Shown: piece by piece, positions 1 through 5,821 of the stretch | Layout: every line of letters begins with the position of its first letter | How positions within the stretch are numbered: position 1 is the stretch's first letter | DNA from: Rhodospirillales bacterium Alpha_05 | GTDB taxonomy: Bacteria; Pseudomonadota; Alphaproteobacteria; Rhodospirillales; Rhodospirillaceae | Length of the DNA stretch: 6,249 bases | NCBI GenBank assembly: GCA_001603335.1 | Contig: LUYR01000075.1 | Span: 1-6,249 of the forward strand | Direction of reading: 5' to 3' | Notes under the pieces: generated by a model | What the model was told of the DNA's origin: nothing | The model's database searches: none | The model's input: only the letters and a program-made list of their open reading frames with translations | Position numbers and translations under genes: made by a program

Positions 1-37
1 TTTTGCGATGCCGCTTCACGCCCCGCGAGCGGCGGGC

Positions 38-235
38 TCAGGCGTGGTCGTGGTGGCCTTCGCCCTTGCGCTTGCAGTTCTCGCGCTTACCGCCGCAGAA
101 CTCGCATTCCTTTTCCACGCCGAAGATGGCGATGCCGCCGCAGGAGCCGGTGATCGGCTTGCGGCCGTTCATCACGCCGATCGCCATTCCGGCGACCACC
201 AGCAGCATCACGGCAAATACGACCAACCAGATCAT
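38..235 (-). CDS. nqrM: Na+-NQR maturation protein NqrM (DUF539)
   Basis: NqrM is a small membrane-anchored protein required for assembly of active Na+-NQR, thought to supply iron for the Cys-bound centre between NqrD and NqrE. The 65-residue product has one hydrophobic segment (about 2-22) and then the hallmark GRKPITGSCGGIAIFG (24-39). Four cysteines are present: Cys32 in the GSCGG motif, then Cys44, Cys47 and Cys54 in a CxxC-x6-C arrangement. The C-terminus is short, basic and ends with three histidines (61, 62 and 64). The ATG at 235 overlaps the apbE stop as ATGA and is preceded by GAAAGGA with a 5-base spacer, so the start is well supported. Its place directly after nqrF-apbE is the usual one for nqrM. 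It is the last gene seen in the operon. Confidence 0.96.
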   Translation of the reverse strand: MIWLVVFAVMLLVVAGMAIGVMNGRKPITGSCGGIAIFGVEKECEFCGGKRENCKRKGEGHHDHA

Positions 236-1329
236 GACGTTCCTTTCAACGCGGGAAAGCGCTTTTCAAATACCGGGGTGCTTCGCACGGTGAACGCCCG
301 GGCGTCGGTTTCGTCGACGCGGGCGTCGGTCTTGATCACGAAGAACGCGGCGAGCTCGTGCTGCACGGCGAAATCGTAGCCCTGCTCGGGGCCGAGCGCC
401 ATCAGCAGGGTGGAGAGCCCGTCGGCCTCGAACGCGGTATCGGCGATCACCGAGACCGACGCGAGCTTGTGGGTCACCGGCGACAGGGTACGCGGATCCA
501 GGGTGTGGGAATAGCGCACGCCGTTTTCTTCGTAGTAGTTGCGATAATTGCCGGAGGTGGAGACGCCGTGGCTTTCCAGCGGCACGATGCGTTCCGCCAC
601 CCGAGCATTCGATATGGGAGCTTCGAGGGCGATGCGCCATGCGCTGCCGTCGGGCTTGCGGCCCGCGGCGCGGATCTCGCCGGTGACGTCGACGAGGAAG
701 TTGGCGACGCCCTCGTCGCGCAGATACGCACCGATCCGGTCCACCGCGTAGCCCGCGGCGATGCTGTTGAACTCGATGCTACTCGCGGCGTCCTTGCAGA
801 GCACTTTGCCGCCGTCGGGCGCGGTCGCGACGCGGATGTGCTCCATGCCTACCACCGCGCGCAAGCCGTCGAGCTGCTCGGGCGTCGGGTGCTGGGTGAC
901 GCGGCCGCGCGGGCCGAAGCCCCAGGCGGAGAGGGCGGGCAGCAGGGTGATGTCGTAGGCCGGGCTCTCGCGATGCAGCACGCTCGCGTAGTCGAACAAC
1001 GCGAACACGCTCGGCGGCATCGCGGCGCAGGTGCCGGCCGGGGCCGCGTTGAAGCGCGCGACGTCGGAATCGCTGCGGTAGGTGGAAATCGTGCGGTCGA
1101 GATCGTCGAGGATCGCCTGGACGCCCGACTGGAGCTTCTGCCCATCGGGCGACTTGGGACCCGCGACGAACTGCACCCGATAGGTGCTGCCCATGGTCGG
1201 GCCGCCGAAACTCTGGACCTTTTCCGTCCCGCACGCGGTGAGCAGGACGACCAAACTTAACGAAGCCAAGCGGCCGAGGCGGGACGCGATGCGCCCGCCT
1301 CGAACCGAACCGTCAACCACCGAAGTCAT
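232..1329 (-). CDS. apbE: FAD:protein FMN transferase (ApbE lipoprotein)
   Basis: ApbE transfers FMN from FAD to threonine in target proteins using Mg2+; here the targets are almost certainly NqrB and NqrC. From the ATG at 1329 the protein is 365 residues. It starts with a basic stretch (RGGRIASRLGR), a hydrophobic core and the lipobox LTAC, with Cys33 as the predicted lipidated residue, giving a periplasm-facing lipoprotein where the NQR flavins are attached. Signatures are GGPTMGSTYRV (42-52), IAAGYAVDR (190-198), VDVTGEIRAAG (213-223), STSGNYRNYY (257-266), SHTLDPRTLSPV (274-285) and ADGLSTLLMALG (302-313), the last with the metal-site Asp303 and Thr307. Departures are Thr216 and Leu282 where Gly is usual. 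The start is uncertain: an in-frame TTG at 1359 would add ten residues and a GTG at 1320 would remove three; none has a strong Shine-Dalgarno. The ATG overlaps nqrF by 17 bases, suggesting coupling. The stop overlaps the nqrM start (ATGA). Confidence 0.95.
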   Translation of the reverse strand: MTSVVDGSVRGGRIASRLGRLASLSLVVLLTACGTEKVQSFGGPTMGSTYRVQFVAGPKSPDGQKLQSGVQAILDDLDRTISTYRSDSDVARFNAAPAGTCAAMPPSVFALFDYASVLHRESPAYDITLLPALSAWGFGPRGRVTQHPTPEQLDGLRAVVGMEHIRVATAPDGGKVLCKDAASSIEFNSIAAGYAVDRIGAYLRDEGVANFLVDVTGEIRAAGRKPDGSAWRIALEAPISNARVAERIVPLESHGVSTSGNYRNYYEENGVRYSHTLDPRTLSPVTHKLASVSVIADTAFEADGLSTLLMALGPEQGYDFAVQHELAAFFVIKTDARVDETDARAFTVRSTPVFEKRFPALKGTS

Positions 1330-2542
1330 CGAGGAAGATACTCTCTCGTTCAACGCCAAGGTCCAGAAGCATCTTGATCACCGAGGCGTTCATCATCGGC
1401 GGACCGCACATGTAGTATTCGCAGTCCTCGGGGGCCGGATGGCTCTTCAGGTAGTTTTCGTAGAGGACGTTGTGGATGAAGCCGGTCGGGCCGGTCCAGT
1501 TGTCCTCGGGCTGCGGGTCGGAGAGCGCGAGGTGCCACTCGAAGTTGGGGTTCTCCGCCTGGAGGGCGTCGTACTCTTCGACGTAGAAGGTCTCCCTGAG
1601 CGACCGCGCGCCGTACCAGAAGGTGATCTTGCGCTTGGTCTTGAGCCTGCGGAGCTGGTCGAAGATGTGCGAGCGCATCGGCGCCATGCCCGCGCCGCCG
1701 CCGATGAACACCATCTCGGCATCGGTGTCCTTGGCGAAGAACTCACCGAATGGACCGTAGATCGTGACTTCGTCGCCCGGCTTCAGGCTGAACAGCCAGG
1801 AGGACATCTTGCCGGGCGGAATGTCGTCGCGTCCGGGCGGCGGCGAGGCCACGCGGATGTTGAACTTCACGATGCCCTTTTCCTCGGGGTAGTTGGCCAT
1901 CGAGTAGGCGCGGATCACCGGCTCGTCGACCTTCGACACGTAGCGCCAGAGGTTGAACTTGTCCCAGTCCGGGCGGAATTCGGCCGGAACGTCGAAATCC
2001 TTATAGGCGACCTGGTGCGGCGGGGCTTCGAGCTGGACGTAGCCGCCGGCGCGGAAGTTGACGTGCTCGCCTTCCGGCAGGGAGAGCGTCAGCTCCTTGA
2101 TGAAGGTGGCGACGTTGTCGTTGGACTTGACCTTGCAGACCCACTTCTTGACCCCGAAGACCTCCTCCGGAACGATGATCTTCATGTCCTGCTTGACCGC
2201 GGTTTGGCAGGAGAGGCGCCAGCCCTCGCGGATCTGGCGGCGGGTGAAGTGGGGCTCTTCGGTCGGCAGCATCTCGCCGCCGCCCGAGGTGACGATGCAT
2301 TTGCACTGCGCGCAGGTGCCGCCGCCACCGCAGGCGGAAGAGAGGAACACGTTGTTGCTCGCGAGCGTCTGGAGCAGCTTGCCGCCCGCCGAGACGGTGA
2401 TGTTCCGTTCGTCGTTGATCTCGATGTTGACGTCGGCGGAGGCCACGAGGCGCGAGCGCGCAAACAGGATGACGACTACCAGGGTCAGCACGATCGCGGT
2501 GAACATGCCGACGCCGGTGAGGATAATTGACGTATTGTCCAT
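1313..2542 (-). CDS. nqrF: Na+-NQR subunit F (NADH dehydrogenase, [2Fe-2S] and FAD)
   Basis: NqrF (409 residues; family about 407) oxidises NADH and feeds electrons into the complex. It has one N-terminal membrane anchor (about 5-27), then a ferredoxin-like domain (about 36-130) with [2Fe-2S] ligands Cys71, Cys77, Cys80 and Cys112 in the pattern CGGGGTCAQC...SC. A ferredoxin-reductase FAD domain follows, with RAYSMANYPEE at 211-221 as the flavin-contacting motif. The NADH-binding domain contains GGGAGMAPMR (281-290), YGARSLRE and YYMCGPPMMN (376-385, including Cys379). The family-typical end DDFGG is intact. The ATG at 2542 has AGAGGAAG just upstream, with 8 bases between GAGGA and the start. 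The last 17 bases overlap the preferred apbE start. All cofactor residues expected from the Vibrio enzyme are present. Confidence 0.99.
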   Translation of the reverse strand: MDNTSIILTGVGMFTAIVLTLVVVILFARSRLVASADVNIEINDERNITVSAGGKLLQTLASNNVFLSSACGGGGTCAQCKCIVTSGGGEMLPTEEPHFTRRQIREGWRLSCQTAVKQDMKIIVPEEVFGVKKWVCKVKSNDNVATFIKELTLSLPEGEHVNFRAGGYVQLEAPPHQVAYKDFDVPAEFRPDWDKFNLWRYVSKVDEPVIRAYSMANYPEEKGIVKFNIRVASPPPGRDDIPPGKMSSWLFSLKPGDEVTIYGPFGEFFAKDTDAEMVFIGGGAGMAPMRSHIFDQLRRLKTKRKITFWYGARSLRETFYVEEYDALQAENPNFEWHLALSDPQPEDNWTGPTGFIHNVLYENYLKSHPAPEDCEYYMCGPPMMNASVIKMLLDLGVERESIFLDDFGG

Positions 2543-2556
2543 GCCCTACTTCCTCT

Positions 2557-3165
2557 TCAGATCTGCACGCCGGAGAAGGACATGAAGCCCAGCGCCATCA
2601 ACCCGATGGTAATGAAGGTGATGCCCAGGCCCTGGAGGCCGCCGGGCACGTCGCTGTACTTGAGCTTGTCGCGGATGCCCGCGAGCGCGGTGATCGCCAG
2701 CGCCCAGGAAATCCCCGAGCCGACGCCGTAGACGCCGCTTTCGACGAAGGTGTAGTCGCGCTCGACCATGAACAGCGAGCCCGCGAGGATCACGCAGTTC
2801 ACCGTGATCAGTGGCAGGAACACGCCGAGCGCGTTGTAGAGGCTGGGCACGTACTTATCGAGGGTCATCTCGAGGATCTGCACGATCGCCGCGATCACGC
2901 CGATGTAGCTCAACAGGCCGAGGAAGCTCATGTCGACGTCGGGCAGGCCCGCCCAGGCGAGCGCGCCGTCCTTCAACAGGTAGCGGTAGAGCAGGTTGTT
3001 GGCGGGCACGGTGATGGCCTGGACCACCACCACGGCGACGCCGAGGCCGATCGCGGTCTCCACCTTTTTCGAGATCGCGATGAACGAGCACATCCCGAGG
3101 AAGAAGGCGAGGGCCATGTTCTCGACGAACACGGAGCGGAAGAACAGGCTGATATAATGCTCCAT
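2557..3165 (-). CDS. nqrE: Na+-NQR subunit E (integral membrane, iron-centre ligand)
   Basis: NqrE (202 residues, usual about 198) is the partner of NqrD. Six hydrophobic helices are visible near 5-30, 38-58, 80-100, 110-133, 141-163 and 178-199. The iron ligands are Cys26 (FFLGMCSFIA) and Cys124 (PLITVNCVILAG); the second lies four residues later than in the Vibrio protein because the loop at about 62-79 (LLKDGALAWAGLPDVDMS) is slightly longer. The sequence ISKKVETAIGLG near the start and the ending GLGITFITIGLMALGFMSFS are characteristic. The start ATG at 3165 lies one base after the nqrD stop and has GGAGG 9 bases upstream, within the last nqrD codons. A 14-base gap, the largest in the operon, separates its stop from nqrF. 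The related RnfA is shorter in this loop and would sit in an rnf operon. Confidence 0.98.
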   Translation of the reverse strand: MEHYISLFFRSVFVENMALAFFLGMCSFIAISKKVETAIGLGVAVVVVQAITVPANNLLYRYLLKDGALAWAGLPDVDMSFLGLLSYIGVIAAIVQILEMTLDKYVPSLYNALGVFLPLITVNCVILAGSLFMVERDYTFVESGVYGVGSGISWALAITALAGIRDKLKYSDVPGGLQGLGITFITIGLMALGFMSFSGVQI

Positions 3166-3166
3166 A

Positions 3167-3832
3167 TCAGTAGGCCTCCGCGCGCACGTGCGAGGTGATC
3201 TTGAATACCGGAACTTCCTTCTGGTTGCTCTTCCAGGTACGAAGCCCCCAGATGATCAGGCCGATCAGGAAGAACGCCGAGGGCGGCAGCAGCAAGAGGC
3301 CGTTCGGCACGTACCAGCCGCCTTCGTTGACCGTCGGCAGGATGGTGATGCCGAGCAGCTTCCCCGAGCCGCACAGCTCGCGGATCACGCCGAGCGTCAC
3401 CAGCATCGCCGAATAGCCGAGGCCGTTGCCGATGCCGTCGAGGAACGAGAGCTTGGGCGGGTTGGCCATGGCGAAGGCTTCGGCGCGGCCCATCACGATG
3501 CAGTTGGTGATGATCAGGCCGACGAACACCGAGAGCTGCTTGCTCACCGAGTAGGCGAAGGCCTTGAGCATCTGGTCGACGACGATCACCAGCGACGCGA
3601 TGATCACCATCTGCACGATCATGCGGATCGAGGAGGGGATCTGGTTGCGGATCGCCGAGATCGAGAGGTTGGAGAACGCCGTCACCAGGGTCAGGCCGAG
3701 CGACATCACCAGCGCCGTCCGAAGATTGGACGTGACCGCGAGCGCCGAGCAGATGCCGAGGATCTGCAGACCGATCGGGTTGTTCTGGAAGACGGGGTTG
3801 AGCAGGACATCACGGGCAGTTGGTTTAGCCAT
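3167..3832 (-). CDS. nqrD: Na+-NQR subunit D (integral membrane, iron-centre ligand)
   Basis: NqrD (221 residues) is a membrane subunit with about six hydrophobic helices, near 17-33, 37-58, 70-92, 98-118, 135-155 and 176-199. NqrD and NqrE form an inverted, pseudo-symmetric pair that holds an intramembrane iron-sulfur centre on two Cys from each subunit. The expected cysteines are Cys28 (in LGICSALAV) and Cys111 (in LIITNCIVMGRAEAFA), within one residue of their numbering in the Vibrio protein. The C-terminus, after the conserved RTWKSNQ, is about ten residues longer than in Vibrio NqrD (about 210 residues) and polar. The ATG at 3832 follows the nqrC stop by 2 bases and is preceded by AAAGGGGGA with a 9-base spacer, located inside the end of nqrC. 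One base separates its stop from nqrE. The paralogue RnfE is the alternative, but the operon context decides for NqrD. Confidence 0.98.
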   Translation of the reverse strand: MAKPTARDVLLNPVFQNNPIGLQILGICSALAVTSNLRTALVMSLGLTLVTAFSNLSISAIRNQIPSSIRMIVQMVIIASLVIVVDQMLKAFAYSVSKQLSVFVGLIITNCIVMGRAEAFAMANPPKLSFLDGIGNGLGYSAMLVTLGVIRELCGSGKLLGITILPTVNEGGWYVPNGLLLLPPSAFFLIGLIIWGLRTWKSNQKEVPVFKITSHVRAEAY

Positions 3833-3834
3833 GG

Positions 3835-4614
3835 TCAGGCATCCCCCTTTTTCAGGTTCTGCAGGAAGGGCCCGAAGCCGTCCGGGCCGAGCCAGAAGTG
3901 CACCAGGTGTTCGACGCCGCGGCTGGTCAGGGTGGCGCCTGCGATGGCGTCGACCTGATGCGGGTTACTCTTCGCGCCGCCGCCCTTGACCATCGCAAGG
4001 GAGACGCGGCCGTTGTCGTCGTAGACTTCCTTGCCGGGCCACTGCGACAGCCAGCGCGGGTTGTCGACCTCGCCGCCGAGGCCGGGGGTCTCGGCGTGCT
4101 GGTAGAAGCCGAAGCCCGACACCGTGGCGAGGTCGCTCTTGAGGGCGATGAAGCCATAGAGCGTCGACCACAGGCCGTAGCCGCGGATCGGCAGGATCAG
4201 GGTCTCGAGCTTGCCGTCCTTCTCGACGAAGTAGGCGATGCTGTAGCGTTCCTGGCGGTGGATCGAGGCGATGTCTTCCGACGCCGGGAGGATTTTCGAC
4301 TGCGCCGGGTCCTGCGCCGCCTTCAGCGGATCGTAGCTGCGCGGGTCCACCGCGTCGGTGAAGCGGCCGGTTTCGAGATCGACGACGCGGGGTTTGATGT
4401 CCTGGTTGAACACCCGGCGGACTTCCGTGCCGCTCGCCTTGTCGTCGACCATGCCCGCGATGCGGAGGATGCTACGCTGCTTGTCGAGCAGGGCGTTTTG
4501 CTGCTGCAACGACTTGAGCGACACCGCAGCGCCCGCGACGAACACCGAACACACCAGGCAGACCGAGAGGGCGACCAGGAGGGTGCGACCGATGGTTTCC
4601 TTTTTCTCAGACAT
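3835..4614 (-). CDS. nqrC: Na+-NQR subunit C (periplasmic FMN-binding flavoprotein)
   Basis: NqrC (259 residues, normal family length) has one N-terminal membrane segment at about 10-34 and a large periplasmic FMN-binding domain whose FMN is covalently bound and relays electrons within the complex. Recognisable family segments are RGYGLWSTLYGFIAL (144-158), AETPGLGGEVDNPRW (174-188), and DAIAGATLTSRGVEHLVHFW (222-241), which carries the attachment threonine. The C-terminus, LGPDGFGPFLQNLKKGDA, is also typical. The acceptor is predicted to be Thr228, with Ala225 where Ser or Thr is more usual. The ATG at 4614 is preceded by GGAGGG with a 9-base spacer and overlaps the nqrB stop by 8 bases. The stop lies 2 bases before nqrD. 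The length and motif set distinguish it from the shorter paralogue RnfG, and the neighbouring genes are all nqr. Confidence 0.98.
   Translation of the reverse strand: MSEKKETIGRTLLVALSVCLVCSVFVAGAAVSLKSLQQQNALLDKQRSILRIAGMVDDKASGTEVRRVFNQDIKPRVVDLETGRFTDAVDPRSYDPLKAAQDPAQSKILPASEDIASIHRQERYSIAYFVEKDGKLETLILPIRGYGLWSTLYGFIALKSDLATVSGFGFYQHAETPGLGGEVDNPRWLSQWPGKEVYDDNGRVSLAMVKGGGAKSNPHQVDAIAGATLTSRGVEHLVHFWLGPDGFGPFLQNLKKGDA
3931..3951 (-). other. NqrC covalent FMN attachment motif (D-A-I-A-G-A-T, acceptor Thr228)
   Basis: The codons GAC GCC ATC GCA GGC GCC ACC encode residues 222-228 of NqrC. This is the second ApbE target motif in the operon. Asp, Gly, Ala and the acceptor Thr are kept, while the Ser/Thr position is Ala, as in the NqrB motif. 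The assignment rests on the motif and its place just before the conserved C-terminal helix (GVEHLVHFWLG). Confidence 0.88.
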
Positions 4615-5818
4615 TGCGCGCGGCCCTCCGCTTGATATTGGCCCGGATCACGAAGTGGTCGATGATCGGCGCGAAGATGTTGGAGAACAGGATCGCGAGC
4701 ATCATGCCTTCCGGGAACGCCGGGTTGATGACGCGGATCATCACCACCATCACGCCGATCAGCGCGCCGAAGATCCACTTGCCGGTATTGGTCATCGAGG
4801 CCGAGACCGGGTCGGTCGCCATGTACATCATGCCGAACGCATAGCCGCCGACGACGAGATGCCAGTACCAGGGCATCGCGAACATCGGATTGGTGCTCGA
4901 GCCGATCACGTTGAGCAGCGACGAGAACGCGATCATGCCGATCATCACGCCCGAGACGATGCGCCAGGAGGCGATGCCCATGATCACCAACACGCCGCCG
5001 CAGACCAGGATCGCGAGCGTGCTGGTTTCGCCGATCGAGCCCGGCATGAAGCCGAGGAAGGCGTTCCACCAGGAGAGGCCGTTGGCCATCATCGCGTCGA
5101 CGCCGCCGGACGCGGCGTTGCTGAGCGCGGTCGCGCCGGCATAGCCGTCCACCGGCACCCAGACGCGGTCGCCCGACATGAACGCGGGATAGGCGAAGAA
5201 CAGGAACGCGCGCGAGACCAGCGCCGGGTTCATGAAGTTCTTGCCGGTGCCGCCGAACACCTCCTTGCCCAGCACCACGCCGAAGCTGATGCCGAGCGCG
5301 GCCTGCCAGAGCGGCAGGCTGGGCGGAAGGATCAGGGCGAAGAGCACCGAGGTGACGAAGAAGCCTTCGTTGACCTCGTGGCCGCGCACCGTGGCGAACA
5401 GCACTTCCCACGCGATGCCGACGAGGAAGATCGTGGCGTAGAGCGGCAGGAAGTAGAGCGCGCCCTGGAGCAGGTTGTGCCAGGGGTTGGATGGGTCGAA
5501 GCCCGCGAGCGCGTGGAGGATGGCGAAGCGCCAGCCGGTTTGCGCGTCGAGCAGCGCGGGCTGCTGGGCGAACACGCTGTTCGCCTGGAAGCCGACGTTC
5601 CACATGCCGAAGGCCATGATCGGGAAGGTGGTCAGCCACACCGTGGTCATGATCCGCTTCAGGTCCATGGCGTCGCGCACGTGCGCCGTGGTCTGGGTCA
5701 CCGAGCCGGGCCGGTAGAAGAACGTGTCGATCGCCTCATAGAGCGCGCCGAAGGCCGCGTATTTGCCGCCCGGCTCGCAGTGATGGCCGATCTTGTCGAG
5801 TAGTGATCGCAGTCCCAT
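4607..5818 (-). CDS. nqrB: Na+-NQR subunit B (integral membrane, covalent FMN)
   Basis: NqrB (403 residues; relatives run about 400-415) is the large membrane subunit. It carries covalent FMN, takes part in quinone reduction and belongs to the Na+ translocation path. Many hydrophobic segments are visible, roughly at 55-78, 117-143, 152-185, 266-306, 317-335, 347-365 and 372-392. Conserved stretches include VRGHEVNEGFFVTS (144-157), FGGTGKNFMNPALVSRAF (188-205), SSTNPMFAMPWYWHLV (307-322), MATDPVSASMTNTGKW (333-348) and the end FAPIIDHFVIRANIKRR. The flavinylation motif is DGYAGAT at 224-230, so the acceptor should be Thr230; the usual Ser before GAT is Ala here. The ATG at 5818 is preceded by AAAGAGGG with a 7-base spacer. 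The gene ends 8 bases inside nqrC (ATGTCTGA), which suggests coupled translation. Confidence 0.98.
   Translation of the reverse strand: MGLRSLLDKIGHHCEPGGKYAAFGALYEAIDTFFYRPGSVTQTTAHVRDAMDLKRIMTTVWLTTFPIMAFGMWNVGFQANSVFAQQPALLDAQTGWRFAILHALAGFDPSNPWHNLLQGALYFLPLYATIFLVGIAWEVLFATVRGHEVNEGFFVTSVLFALILPPSLPLWQAALGISFGVVLGKEVFGGTGKNFMNPALVSRAFLFFAYPAFMSGDRVWVPVDGYAGATALSNAASGGVDAMMANGLSWWNAFLGFMPGSIGETSTLAILVCGGVLVIMGIASWRIVSGVMIGMIAFSSLLNVIGSSTNPMFAMPWYWHLVVGGYAFGMMYMATDPVSASMTNTGKWIFGALIGVMVVMIRVINPAFPEGMMLAILFSNIFAPIIDHFVIRANIKRRAARNV
5129..5149 (-). other. NqrB covalent FMN attachment motif (D-G-Y-A-G-A-T, acceptor Thr230)
   Basis: The codons GAC GGC TAT GCC GGC GCG ACC encode residues 224-230 of NqrB. 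ApbE-type flavin transferases recognise a short Dxx(S/T)GAT-like motif and join FMN by a phosphoester bond to its last threonine. Asp, Gly, Ala and Thr are all kept here; the Ser/Thr position is Ala. That flavinylation occurs is inferred from motif and context. Confidence 0.88.
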
Positions 5819-5821
5819 ACG

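Noticed and set aside
1..37. Possible terminator hairpin just after nqrM
   Set aside because: The minus strand can form a stem of five G/C pairs (CCCGC, loop, GCGGG) right after the nqrM stop, but no run of T follows; the visible sequence ends in A residues. In such GC-rich DNA a stem of this size is expected by chance, and the window stops too soon to judge.
1184..2530. A 448-codon plus-strand frame opposite nqrF
   Set aside because: Its product is dominated by Val, Asp, Glu and Arg with no recognisable domain, and it lies wholly antisense to nqrF and the start of apbE. It is a by-product of codon bias.
4323..5639. A 438-codon minus-strand frame overlapping nqrB and nqrC in another phase
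   Set aside because: It shares the strand with nqrB and nqrC but is off-frame, and it reads as an Arg/Ala/Leu/Pro-rich sequence. The correct frames encode clear NqrB and NqrC.
4358..5803. A 481-codon open frame on the plus strand opposite nqrB and nqrC
   Set aside because: It runs antisense to two certain genes. Its translation is full of His, Asp, Arg, Glu and Ala, as expected from reading GC-rich codons backwards, and it matches no family I recognise. Further long plus-strand frames opposite nqrF, nqrE, nqrD and apbE have the same character.
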